DNA from: CAWGCE01 sp964480915 | GTDB taxonomy: Bacteria; Planctomycetota; Planctomycetia; Pirellulales; Pirellulaceae | Length of the DNA stretch: 15,398 nucleotides | Reading direction: 5' to 3' | Assembly: GCA_964480915.1 (NCBI GenBank) | Contig: CAYZRS010000095.1 | Coordinates: 1-15,398 of the forward strand | Part shown: piece by piece, positions 1-6,577 of the stretch | How positions within the stretch are numbered: position 1 is the stretch's first letter | Layout of the letters: each line of letters starts with the position of its first letter | Position numbers and translations under genes: made by a program | The notes under the pieces: generated by a model | What the model was told of the DNA's origin: nothing | What the model saw: only the letters and a program-made list of their open reading frames with translations | Database searches by the model: none

Positions 1-44
1 ACTCACCAGTGCATTGCCAAAGCCTTCTTCCTCAACAGCGCTCA

Positions 45-1028
45 CTAATAATTGGGCGTCGGTGGTCGGAAGCTCTCAAAATCGATGCCCTGAAACCACT
101 CAATCGTTTTCGCCAGGCCCTCACGCAGAGGCACGGTCGGTTCCCAATCGAGTTTCTCTTTGGCCAGCGAATTGTCCGGTTGGCGGCGAGTCGGATCGTC
201 GATCGGCAGCGGCTTGTGGATCAGTTTCGACTTCGAGCCGGTTAATTCGATCGTGAGTTCGGCCAATTCTTTGATCGTATACTCGCCCGGGTTTCCGATA
301 TTCACCGGGCCGACGAAATCTTCCGGACCATTCATCATACGAATGAAGCCCTCGATCAAGTCATCGCGGTAACAGAAAGAACGCGTTTGCGATCCGTCGC
401 CAAAGATCGTGATGTCATCGCCGGTCAGCGCTTGGCGGATGAAGTTCGAAACGACGCGACCATCGTACGGGTGCATCCGAGGGCCGTAGGTGTTGAAAAT
501 GCGCACGATGCGGATGGCCACACGGTGCATCCGGTGGTAATCCATGAATAGTGTTTCGGCCGCTCGCTTGCCCTCGTCGTAACAAGCGCGAGGCCCGATC
601 GGGTTCACGCTGCCTCGATAGGATTCCGGCTGCGGGTGGACTTCTGGGTCTCCATAGACTTCGCTCGTCGAAGCTTGCAGCACTTTGGCCTGGCAACGCT
701 TGGCGATGCCCAGCACGTTGATGGCTCCTGTCACCGACGTCTTCATCGTTTTGATCGGGTTGAATTGGTAGTGGCCGGGGGCGGCAGGGCAGGCCAAGTT
801 GTAAATCTGATCGACTTCCAGATACATCGGCATCGTCACGTCGTGACGAATGAGCTCGAAATTCGGCTCTCCCAAGAGATGGACGACATTCGATTTTTGA
901 CTGGTAAAGAAGTTGTCCAGGCAAATCACATCGTTGCCTTCTGCGACCAAGCGTTCACAGAGGTGGGAGCCAAGAAAACCGGCGCCGCCAGTCACGAGAA
1001 TGCGTTTCGCAAAACTTTGTTGAGACAC
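45..1028 (-). CDS. uxs: UDP-glucuronate decarboxylase (UDP-xylose synthase)
   Basis: Cytosolic short-chain dehydrogenase/epimerase-fold enzyme that converts UDP-glucuronate to UDP-xylose, using bound NAD+, for surface polysaccharide synthesis. The N-terminal Rossmann motif GGAGFLG is at residues 14-20. The catalytic pair Tyr-x-x-x-Lys is YDEGK at 150-154, preceded by TSEVYGDP. Stretches such as YNLACPAAPGHYQ, RIFNTYGPRM and DGSQTRSFCYRDD are typical of UXS rather than of general epimerases. The GTG start at 1028 was chosen because AAGGA lies 6 bases upstream, the resulting 327 aa matches the family, and the Rossmann strand begins a few residues in. The frame stays open to 1214 but would then overlap the upstream gene and add a non-homologous tail. 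It lies 152 bases downstream of fcl on the same strand and may be cotranscribed with it. Family assignment is very secure; the exact start is fairly secure. Confidence 0.93.
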   Translation of the reverse strand: MSQQSFAKRILVTGGAGFLGSHLCERLVAEGNDVICLDNFFTSQKSNVVHLLGEPNFELIRHDVTMPMYLEVDQIYNLACPAAPGHYQFNPIKTMKTSVTGAINVLGIAKRCQAKVLQASTSEVYGDPEVHPQPESYRGSVNPIGPRACYDEGKRAAETLFMDYHRMHRVAIRIVRIFNTYGPRMHPYDGRVVSNFIRQALTGDDITIFGDGSQTRSFCYRDDLIEGFIRMMNGPEDFVGPVNIGNPGEYTIKELAELTIELTGSKSKLIHKPLPIDDPTRRQPDNSLAKEKLDWEPTVPLREGLAKTIEWFQGIDFESFRPPTPNY

Positions 1029-1075
1029 AGAAATTCCTTGTTTGGTTGGTTGTCGGCGAACCCAAGTGTGGCGGG

Positions 1076-1092
1076 GAAACCGGGGAGGTTTC
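1076..1092 (-). other. Small perfect hairpin in the fcl-uxs gap
   Basis: GAAACC and GGTTTC form a 6-bp stem around a 5-base loop, in the 152-base gap between the fcl stop and the uxs start. There is no T-run on either side, so it is not an intrinsic terminator. It could be a leader or processing structure, or chance. Nothing else was recognised in this gap. Confidence 0.25.
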
Positions 1093-1180
1093 AAAACGGA
1101 GCCGGTCACTTGGTTATGGTTTTTGACTCTCAGGCTCTGCGACGCTTCGCAAGCCAGTCTCCACTTTTCAGTCGAAGCGA

Positions 1181-2128
1181 CTAAGTCACTGCTTCGTAGT
1201 TTTCGCAGAACCAATCGTAGGAAAGCCGAATGCCTTCGGCCAAATCGACCCGATGCTTCCAGCCCAACGCATGAAGTCGGGAGACGTCAAGCAACTTACG
1301 TGGCGTTCCGTCCGGCTTGGTCGTATCGAATGCCAATTCTGCTGCGGGGTGAACCGCGTCGCGAATCGTTTCAGCCAATTCGCGGATCGTTAGGTCGACA
1401 CCGGTTCCCACGTTGATCGTGCCCTGCTCTTCATAGTTCTTCAGCAAGTACAAACAGGCGTCTGCCAAATCGTCAACGTAGAGAAATTCTCGTTTGGGCG
1501 ATCCGGTGCCCCAAATGGGAACTTGCTTTTCGCCATTCACTTTCGCTTCGTGAAACTTCCTCAGCAGCGCTGGGAGGACGTGCGAGTTCTTCAAATCGAA
1601 ATTGTCGCCCGGACCATACAGGTTCGTTGGCATGGCCGAGATAAAGTTACAGCCGTATTGTTCTCGGAACGATTCACAGGCGACCACCCCAGCGATCTTC
1701 GCCAACGCGTAGGCTCGGTTCGTCTTCTCGAGTGGGCCGGTGAGAAAATACTCTTCCTTGATCGGCTGCTCACAGTCACGCGGATAGATGCAGCTGCTGC
1801 CCAGGTAGAGCAGCTTCGTCACGTTGGTGCGGTGCGACGCGTGGAGGACCGTCGAAAAAATGAGCGTGTTGTCATAAATGAACTCGGCCGGCCGAGTCGA
1901 ATTAGCCACGATGCCACCGACGGTACCGGCCACGTGAATCACGAACTCAGGTCGGTGCTCATCAAACCAAGCGTCGACTTGATGCTGATCTCGCAGGTCC
2001 ATCTCATGGCGCGTGGCCGTCAAAATGTTCGTATAGCCATTGGCTGTAAGGCAACGGACAACAGCCGAGCCGACCAGGCCGCGATGGCCCGTGACAAGGA
2101 TACGTGAGGAGAGAGGTACTTCGGTCAT
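1181..2128 (-). CDS. fcl: GDP-L-fucose synthase (GDP-4-keto-6-deoxy-mannose 3,5-epimerase/4-reductase)
   Basis: Bifunctional NADPH-dependent epimerase/reductase that makes GDP-L-fucose from GDP-4-keto-6-deoxy-D-mannose; cytosolic. The Rossmann motif GHRGLVGSA begins at residue 14, and the catalytic Tyr-x-x-x-Lys is YALAK at 140-144. The stretch LGSSCIYP, then EPT-like LEKTNRAYALAKIAG, is diagnostic of the WcaG/Fcl family, and the C-terminal half carries the family signature PKREFLYVDDLADAC. The ATG at 2128 gives 315 aa, close to the family's usual size of about 310-320. The frame is open to 2191, but the extra 21 residues precede the Rossmann strand and look non-coding. No clear Shine-Dalgarno is seen. 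No GDP-mannose 4,6-dehydratase (gmd) is present in the window, so the preceding step must be encoded elsewhere. It is the upstream partner of uxs. Confidence 0.94.
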   Translation of the reverse strand: MTEVPLSSRILVTGHRGLVGSAVVRCLTANGYTNILTATRHEMDLRDQHQVDAWFDEHRPEFVIHVAGTVGGIVANSTRPAEFIYDNTLIFSTVLHASHRTNVTKLLYLGSSCIYPRDCEQPIKEEYFLTGPLEKTNRAYALAKIAGVVACESFREQYGCNFISAMPTNLYGPGDNFDLKNSHVLPALLRKFHEAKVNGEKQVPIWGTGSPKREFLYVDDLADACLYLLKNYEEQGTINVGTGVDLTIRELAETIRDAVHPAAELAFDTTKPDGTPRKLLDVSRLHALGWKHRVDLAEGIRLSYDWFCENYEAVT

Positions 2129-2343
2129 TTTCGGAAGGCAACTGAGAGCGGGGCAAATGGGAATGGGCGATCGGACGCTGGCAACGAGCAACAGGACCGA
2201 AAGTATGATGGTAGTCGGGATGGAGGGGTGTGGGGAAGAGAAAACGTGGTCACCAGCCCGATATGACGGGCGCTTGGCACGGGCTCGTCCGAAAACCGAC
2301 CCTTCCCTGGTTGCCTAATCGTCCGTCTCCCGCGGCTGGGCGC

Positions 2344-2847
2344 CTACTTCTGCCTCTTCTGAGCAAAAAACTCAGACAACAACCCACCACATTCGGCCGC
2401 CATCACACCGCCGACGACCTGGGCCCGATGATTCAACCGGGGATCATCCAGTAAGCGAAAAAGGCTTTCGGCAGCGCCCGCCTTGCGATCGGCCGCTCCG
2501 TAGACGACCAACGGAATACGAGCCTGGACGATCGCCCCGGCACACATCGGGCACGGTTCGAGCGTGACATACAACGTGCAATCGGTCAGTCGCCAACTGC
2601 CGAGCGCCGTCGCCGCCTGGGTGATCGCGATCATCTCGGCATGAGCGGTCGGGTCCTTCAGCTGTTCGCGTTGATTATAGGCTGAAGCAATAATCTGCTC
2701 GCCATGGACGACGATCGCTCCGACAGGCACTTCGTTGACTTCGGCGGCGTACTTGGCCTGCGCCAGCGCACGCAACATTAAGGCATCATGAATACTCAAA
2801 TTAATCGCATCGTGGATGAAGGTGGTCGTGAGGGGGCGGCAGTCCAT
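2344..2847 (-). CDS. tadA: tRNA-specific adenosine deaminase (A34 to I34)
   Basis: Zinc-dependent deaminase that converts the wobble adenosine of tRNA-Arg(ACG) to inosine; cytosolic and normally essential. The zinc and proton-shuttle motif HAE is at residues 69-71 (TAHAEM) and the second zinc motif PCPMC has cysteines at 99 and 102. VPVGAIVV upstream and the C-terminal DPRLNHR and GGLLSEFF segments are typical of TadA rather than of guanine or cytosine deaminases. The ATG at 2847 gives 167 aa, the usual length. The frame is open to 2910, and a shorter start nearer ALMLRALAQAK is possible because no strong ribosome binding site marks any of them. It is read divergently from the secreted protein gene starting at 3029. 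It is on the same strand as fcl, but 215 bases separate them with no terminator recognised. Assignment is secure; the start is uncertain by a few tens of bases. Confidence 0.93.
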   Translation of the reverse strand: MDCRPLTTTFIHDAINLSIHDALMLRALAQAKYAAEVNEVPVGAIVVHGEQIIASAYNQREQLKDPTAHAEMIAITQAATALGSWRLTDCTLYVTLEPCPMCAGAIVQARIPLVVYGAADRKAGAAESLFRLLDDPRLNHRAQVVGGVMAAECGGLLSEFFAQKRQK

Positions 2848-3028
2848 TCTGCCCGCCAATCTGTTCGTTATATCGCCACGATCGGTGCGCCGCGATGCTG
2901 TCAGTGACATCAGATCGGTCGGTTGCCCGACGCTGACCTGGACGCGAAAGAGGCTCGCAACTACTCTCTCGCGGTATTTCCTGCGGAAACTGCGCCCCTA
3001 TTTTATGTCCGCCCATTTGAAGATCAGC

Positions 3029-3865
3029 ATGAGCAGCATTGTAACGAGCGTTCGACGGACCGTTTTCTGGATCAGCATTTTGACATGGATTGCGTTGGCC
3101 AGTCCGGTCGTGGCAGTCGAGTTCCGTGTCGACACGCGTGTCTTCCGCAGTGGTGAATCCGAACCGTTGGCGGTCCACACGACGTGGCTCGGCGAACAGC
3201 GAATTTACAACCAGTCCCAATCGAACGGAGCGCATTCCGATCCGGCTGCCGAATCGAACGAGGTCACGACGGTCACCATTTTCGACCTGGAAAAGCGGAC
3301 GGTCATTCTGCTGGACAAAGAACGGCAATTGTCGACGACGCTGAAGTTCGACGAGATCCTCGAATTTATCGCCGCGACGAGTACGAGGACGACGGCCCTC
3401 TCGCGACTGGTTCGTTTTGCCTCGGCGCCGAAGTTTGAGCATGAATGGGACGAGGAGCAGGGACGCATCTATTTGAATCACGAGACGATGGCCTATTCGG
3501 CCAAGCTACTCTCACTACCATTCGATGCGTTGGAATCGGAAGAGTACGCGCGCCACTACCGAGCCTTTACCGATTGGGCCGCACGATTGAATACAATGTG
3601 TCCTGGCTTACCGCCGGCGGCCCGCTTAAAACTGAATTTGGCGATCTACGAACGGCACGCGGTCCCCAAATCGGTGCGGCGCACGATTCCTGACAACAAG
3701 AGTGTCGTCCTCGACGCGATCAGTCGCCACGAATATCAATGGCAGCTTTCTCCCGACGATCAGGCTCAAATGGCAACCTTTGACGACTGGGAAAATTCGT
3801 TTCGCTTTATTGATTACAAGCAATTCTTGCTGCCCTCGTCCGAAACGGCGGACATCGAACAGTAG
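3029..3865 (+). CDS. Exported protein of unknown function (LolA-like or DUF4412-like fold possible)
   Basis: The family was not recognised. The ATG at 3029 gives 278 aa beginning with a Sec signal peptide: MSSIVTSVRR, a hydrophobic core to about residue 28, and likely cleavage at VVA|VEF. An in-frame ATG at 3005 would add 8 residues, and a weak GAAG precedes the 3029 start. The mature N-terminal half alternates short strands and turns, including TTVTIFDLEKRTVILLDKERQ. That pattern resembles beta-rich proteins that assay or carry a lipid-like ligand, such as LolA or DUF4412, but this is an impression only. The C-terminal half is helical with several charged and aromatic residues and no membrane segment. 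There is no lipobox cysteine and no obvious catalytic motif. It is the first plus-strand gene, divergent from tadA and 111 bases upstream of the DUF6807 gene. Confidence 0.75.
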   Translation: MSSIVTSVRRTVFWISILTWIALASPVVAVEFRVDTRVFRSGESEPLAVHTTWLGEQRIYNQSQSNGAHSDPAAESNEVTTVTIFDLEKRTVILLDKERQLSTTLKFDEILEFIAATSTRTTALSRLVRFASAPKFEHEWDEEQGRIYLNHETMAYSAKLLSLPFDALESEEYARHYRAFTDWAARLNTMCPGLPPAARLKLNLAIYERHAVPKSVRRTIPDNKSVVLDAISRHEYQWQLSPDDQAQMATFDDWENSFRFIDYKQFLLPSSETADIEQ

Positions 3866-3976
3866 TCATTCGGTCGCCATTCGCCTAAACTTTCTGTTCT
3901 ACGACTCGTCAAGGATGGATCCGCTTCGACTGGCTTGACCTGCGCCACAGCGCTGGACATCAACTTGAAAGCTCGC

Positions 3977-5152
3977 ATGAAACCGGTCACCACCCTCAGC
4001 CTTTGTTTCCTTCTCGCCGCCACCCACTGGGCGAACGCTCAAGAATCACCCGTGCCGACACTGCGTACTGCCGGCATCAATGTGACACAGTCGGGCGAAG
4101 TGGCGACGGTCACGATCAACGGACAGATCTTTACACGGTACCTCGCCAAATCGGGAAACCGACCGATCCTGTGGCCCATCTACGGCCCGACCGGCGTCGA
4201 AATGACACGCAGTTGGCCGATGCAAAAATCGTCGGGACCGCTCGAGGCGACCGATCATCCACATCACCGTTCCATGTGGTTTTCCCACGGCGACGTGAAT
4301 GGAACCGATTTCTGGAGCGAGCCGGACGAAGATCGTTCTCGGTTGGGTTCGGTCGTTCATCGTGAATTTCTGACCGTGCAAGGCGGCGAAGAGCCGACGA
4401 TTGTGACTTGCAACGAATGGTTGGATCCCGACGGAGAGAAGCTCTGTTCCGACGTGCGCTCGCTGCGATTCGGCGCCGATGAGGATCACCGTTGGATCGA
4501 TTTTGACATCGTGGTTACGAATGATACGGAAGAGCTGGTCAAATTCGGCGACACGAAAGAGGGCACGTTTGGCATTCGAGTCGCCCCGTGGATGAAAGTC
4601 GATACGGCCGATGGCAACGAAGAGACCAATGGCCGCATCGTGAATAGCTTGGGGATGGCCGACAAAGAAGCCTGGGGCAAAGCGGCCTCGTGGGTCGATT
4701 ATTCTGGCGAACATCGGGGCGAGCGGCTGGGCATCGCGATCTTGAATCATCCACACAGCTTCCGTTTCCCAACGCATTGGCACGTGAGAACCTACGGACT
4801 GTTTGCCGCTAACTCGTTCGGCCTCCACAACTTCAAGAACTCGGACGATGAAGATGGCTCGCACGAACTGCAGCCGGGCGAATCGATGGCGTTCTATTTC
4901 CGCGTTCTACTCCATACCGGTGACGAGCAAGAGGGACGCGTCCCGGAAGCGTTCGTCGAATACGCCAAAACCGACAAAGCGGCCGAAGGGGACGAACGAA
5001 GCCACGAAGAATTGGCCAACGAATCTGCCCCGCCAGAAATCGAACTCGTCGAAGATGCGGCGAAACCAGAACCAGCGGAAGAGCCGACCGAAGAGAAAAC
5101 CGAAGTCGCGACTCAGCAAGAGCCCTCAGACCCTGTCGGCGCCGGCGCGTGA
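3977..5152 (+). CDS. Exported DUF6807 (PmoA-like) family protein with acidic C-terminal tail
   Basis: Member of the DUF6807 family, formerly called 'methane oxygenase PmoA' although no link to methane oxidation is established. It is common in planctomycetes and other degraders of complex carbohydrate; its function is unknown. The ATG at 3977 gives 391 aa with a signal peptide, MKPVTTLSLCFLLAATHWANA, cut at about residue 21. The frame is open back to 3935, but that start would bury the signal peptide. The family hallmark DHPHHRSMWFSHGDVNGTDFW starts at residue 93, with a His cluster at 94, 96 and 97. Later conserved-looking blocks include GTFGIRVAPWM and HPHSFRFPTHWHVRTYGLFAANSFG (given as positions about 257-281). 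The last 60 residues (332-391) are Glu/Pro/Ala-rich and look unstructured; this tail is unusual for the family. Whether it shares a transcript with the upstream exported protein is unclear. Confidence 0.88.
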   Translation: MKPVTTLSLCFLLAATHWANAQESPVPTLRTAGINVTQSGEVATVTINGQIFTRYLAKSGNRPILWPIYGPTGVEMTRSWPMQKSSGPLEATDHPHHRSMWFSHGDVNGTDFWSEPDEDRSRLGSVVHREFLTVQGGEEPTIVTCNEWLDPDGEKLCSDVRSLRFGADEDHRWIDFDIVVTNDTEELVKFGDTKEGTFGIRVAPWMKVDTADGNEETNGRIVNSLGMADKEAWGKAASWVDYSGEHRGERLGIAILNHPHSFRFPTHWHVRTYGLFAANSFGLHNFKNSDDEDGSHELQPGESMAFYFRVLLHTGDEQEGRVPEAFVEYAKTDKAAEGDERSHEELANESAPPEIELVEDAAKPEPAEEPTEEKTEVATQQEPSDPVGAGA

Positions 5153-5159
5153 GGCGCCG
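5137..5159 (+). other. GC-rich hairpin straddling the DUF6807 stop codon
   Basis: CGGCGCC at 5137-5143 and GGCGCCG at 5153-5159 form a 7-bp perfect stem, with the TGA stop (5150-5152) in the 9-base loop. No T-run follows, so it is not a classical intrinsic terminator. It may stabilise the 3' end of the mRNA or help Rho-type termination, or it may reflect GC-rich chance. Confidence 0.4.
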
Positions 5160-5520
5160 TGAAATGCCGGTCGCGTTGGACGAGTCGATGGGATGATGCC
5201 GTATGATCGGCCGCCCGCGGCGTCACCATTGGCCGCCATCTGTTTTTCTTTGGCACCCCCTCACCGCGAGCGGATGAACGGCACCCGGCCACGACGACGC
5301 CACCTTCCGCTTCATTCGCAAAGCAAAACCGGACGTCACTAGGCCGTTCGTAACGTCTGTTGCCAACATGACAATTCTGAGCAGCCGTTTGTACGTGCTG
5401 GTATCTTGGTACATGTTGAGAGCATTGAACCGCAGGCGCAGTGAAAAACCACTATGCCGCTCGTTGTCTGGGAATCTTTTCCCGATCGATTAAAGCACCG
5501 AATTCCTCAAACTTTCACCA
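5160..5520. other. Gene-free stretch after the DUF6807 gene
   Basis: No convincing gene is seen on either strand. The longest frame, 63 codons on the minus strand at 5223-5414, has no recognisable protein character and no ribosome binding site. A short dyad, GGGAA-N4-TTCCC, lies at 5470-5483. A weak promoter-like pair, TTGTCT at 5464 and GATTAA at 5488 with an 18-base gap, could serve the small gene downstream but matches the consensus poorly. No tRNA-like T-loop or cloverleaf was found. Confidence 0.4.
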
Positions 5521-5565
5521 GATTACGAGTAAACTCCAAACCCCCTATCTTGCCGATAGGTAATC
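5521..5565 (+). promoter_or_regulatory. Split-stem RNA structure in the leader of the 97-aa gene
   Basis: The bases GATAGGTAATC at 5555-5565 are complementary to two separated pieces on the left: CTATC (5545-5549) and GATTAC (5521-5526). The two helices, 5 bp and 6 bp, would stack into an 11-bp rod capped by a 5-base loop (5550-5554), with an 18-base bulge (5527-5544) on one side. It lies 110 bases upstream of the ATG of the small gene. The function is unknown; a leader regulatory element or an operator for a DNA-binding protein are both possible. Confidence 0.35.
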
Positions 5566-5575
5566 TTGTCCCGCT

Positions 5576-5604
5576 CACCTCCGAACGCTTCACAAATCGA
5601 GGTG
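5576..5604 (+). promoter_or_regulatory. Second leader hairpin of the 97-aa gene
   Basis: CACCTC (5576-5581) and GAGGTG (5599-5604) form a 6-bp stem with a 17-base loop. It follows the split stem by 10 bases and precedes the ribosome binding site AAGGAG (5657-5662) by about 50 bases. GAGGTG is itself ribosome-binding-site-like, but no start codon follows at a suitable distance in a frame that stays open. Confidence 0.3.
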
Positions 5605-5674
5605 GATTAATCATGTGAACCGGCTGTCATTTGCGTGACGGTCGGCGAGCCCAACCAAGGAGACCCTGCACCCG

Positions 5675-5968
5675 ATGTTGGCGAATGAACACGGCATTCA
5701 AACATTGGACGAACTTCACAACTACGTCTACGAGGTACTTTGCAGTTACGACAATTTACAACCTGGCATCTTCTCCATGACGGAAGAGGTTTTGGTTCGA
5801 GGCGACAAGCCCTGCGGAATTCACTTTTGCTTAAGTGGGCCCCGCCGGGTTCAGTACACGGCCATTTGGGAAACCGATGGCAACACGATCCTGTTTTACG
5901 GATCGGCCGGAGAGAGATTTCACAAGACCCAGCTCACCGAAGCACCCAATTTGGCGGCCGCCGAATAG
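5675..5968 (+). CDS. Small hypothetical protein upstream of csrA
   Basis: 97 aa, function unknown. It has a good ribosome binding site, AAGGAG at 5657-5662, 12 bases before the ATG. There is no signal peptide or membrane segment, so it is probably cytosolic. The sequence looks like a compact alpha-beta domain. An N-terminal helix (LDELHNYVYEVLCSYDNL, residues 10-27) is followed by strands such as VQYTAIWETDGNTILFYGSAGERFHKTQL (about 60-88). Two cysteines at about 47 and 51 (PCGIHFC) are the only candidate metal or redox residues. I have the impression that similar 'TAIWE...NTILFYDSAGERF' proteins are widespread in planctomycetes, but cannot verify it here. It lies 206 bases upstream of csrA on the same strand, so a shared transcript is possible. 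It is called real from its ribosome binding site, its balanced composition and its lack of competing frames. Confidence 0.8.
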   Translation: MLANEHGIQTLDELHNYVYEVLCSYDNLQPGIFSMTEEVLVRGDKPCGIHFCLSGPRRVQYTAIWETDGNTILFYGSAGERFHKTQLTEAPNLAAAE

Positions 5969-6153
5969 GCCACGCCAACCCCCGATCGTCTGAGTGAAAA
6001 CGAATCGAACGCGAACAGTAAAACGAACGACGACACCGTTACGGCAATGGATTTGCCTGACACCCGCGACAGAAACTTTTGGACTTATACACAACCGAGC
6101 CAGCTCCCTTTCCGGCGAGCTCCCCATGAACGGCTCGATCATCATATCCTTGC

Positions 6154-6170
6154 AAACTACACGGAGGTTT
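6154..6170 (+). promoter_or_regulatory. csrA ribosome binding site inside a candidate CsrA-binding hairpin
   Basis: The ribosome binding site GGAGG (6163-6167) is 7 bases before the csrA ATG. The surrounding CTACACGGAGGT (6157-6168) matches the known CsrA consensus RUACARGGAUGU at 9 of 12 positions, including the core ANGGA. AAAC (6154-6157) and GTTT (6167-6170) can pair, placing the GGA in a 9-base loop, the arrangement CsrA prefers. In bacteria where it has been studied, such sites let CsrA repress its own translation. That this happens here is an inference. Confidence 0.5.
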
Positions 6171-6174
6171 TTCA

Positions 6175-6360
6175 ATGCTCGTATTATCGCGCAAGCAAGC
6201 CGAGCGGATTAAATTAGGAGACTCGATCGTCGTCACAGTGGTGCGTGTATCGGGTGACAAAGTTCGCCTAGGGATCGAGGCCCCGCCAGAAATTCTCGTG
6301 TTACGAGACGAGTTGGACGGTTCGGAAGAAATCGAAACCGTCCAGCGTCGGGCCGCCTAA
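6175..6360 (+). CDS. csrA: Carbon storage regulator CsrA (RsmA)
   Basis: RNA-binding post-transcriptional regulator that works as a homodimer. It binds GGA in hairpin loops, often over ribosome binding sites, to block translation or alter mRNA stability. 61 aa, the normal length. It begins MLVLSRKQAERIKLGD, matching the family's first strand, and residues corresponding to the known RNA-contacting positions are present (L4, R6 and R44 in VLRDEL). VRLGIEAPPEILVLRDEL at 30-47 is the second family signature. The ATG is fixed by a strong ribosome binding site, GGAGG at 6163-6167. No fliW antagonist or flagellar gene is in the window. It is followed by a structured 3' region and a strong terminator, so it is likely the last gene of its transcript. 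Confidence 0.96.
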   Translation: MLVLSRKQAERIKLGDSIVVTVVRVSGDKVRLGIEAPPEILVLRDELDGSEEIETVQRRAA

Positions 6361-6377
6361 CAAGAATCGAAACATCG

Positions 6378-6500
6378 ATGCGCGTGGAAGTCGCCCTGCT
6401 CTTTGGACGCTGGCGACTAGCCGACGCGGATCGCTGGCTGCGATCTCGCCGCTTGCTGAAAAGACCGCCCGCAAGGGCATGAGACCGACTTACGTCTCCC
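6378..6500 (+). ncRNA. Structured csrA 3' region; candidate 3'-UTR-derived small RNA
   Basis: Between csrA and its terminator lie four perfect stems in tandem: AGTCGCC/GGCGACT (6389-6395 with 6412-6418, 7 bp), GATCGC/GCGATC (6429-6434 with 6440-6445, 6 bp), CTTGC/GCAAG (6452-6456 with 6471-6475, 5 bp) and GAGAC/GTCTC (6481-6485 with 6494-6498, 5 bp). They lead straight into the 12-bp terminator stem, so the transcript end would be a chain of five hairpins with little unpaired sequence. Three GGA triplets occur (6386, 6405, 6428), the second in the first loop, but none has the A-N-GGA context that CsrA prefers, so it is not an obvious CsrB-type antagonist. It could be a stable mRNA tail or a processed small RNA. 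A 34-codon frame at 6378-6482 overlaps it but has no ribosome binding site. Confidence 0.4.
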
Positions 6501-6537
6501 GGGCCATGAGCATTCTTGCTCGTGGCCCATTTTTTTT
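6501..6537 (+). terminator. Strong intrinsic (Rho-independent) terminator of csrA
   Basis: GGGCCATGAGCA (6501-6512) pairs with TGCTCGTGGCCC (6517-6528) over 12 bp, with a single G-U wobble and a TTCT tetraloop. One A and then eight Ts (6530-6537) follow directly. This is a textbook terminator on the plus strand. It separates the csrA transcript from the DUF1501 cluster, which therefore needs its own promoter in 6538-6821. Confidence 0.92.
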
Positions 6538-6577
6538 GATTCCGCGTACCGCCTGACCACGAAGAGCCGACCCGGCC

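Noticed and set aside
636..1184. 182-codon plus-strand frame opposite uxs
   Set aside because: Antisense shadow of a well-supported enzyme gene; no protein family character.
2801..3481. 226-codon minus-strand frame opposite the exported protein gene
   Set aside because: Arg/Gln/Asp-rich antisense shadow. The plus-strand product has a proper signal peptide and balanced composition.
5223..5414. 63-codon minus-strand frame in the gene-free gap
   Set aside because: No ribosome binding site, no domain-like pattern and no link to neighbours.
5994..6212. 72-codon plus-strand frame overlapping the csrA start
   Set aside because: It overlaps csrA and its ribosome binding site in another frame and has a low-complexity Thr/Arg start.
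6378..6482. A 34-codon Arg-rich frame just after csrA
   Set aside because: No ribosome binding site, biased Arg content typical of GC-rich non-coding frames, and it coincides with the hairpin array, which explains the sequence better.
6361..6537. CsrB/RsmZ-type CsrA-sequestering RNA
   Set aside because: Only three GGA triplets, none in A-N-GGA context and only one clearly in a loop; known sponges have many. Kept only as a general structured-RNA candidate.
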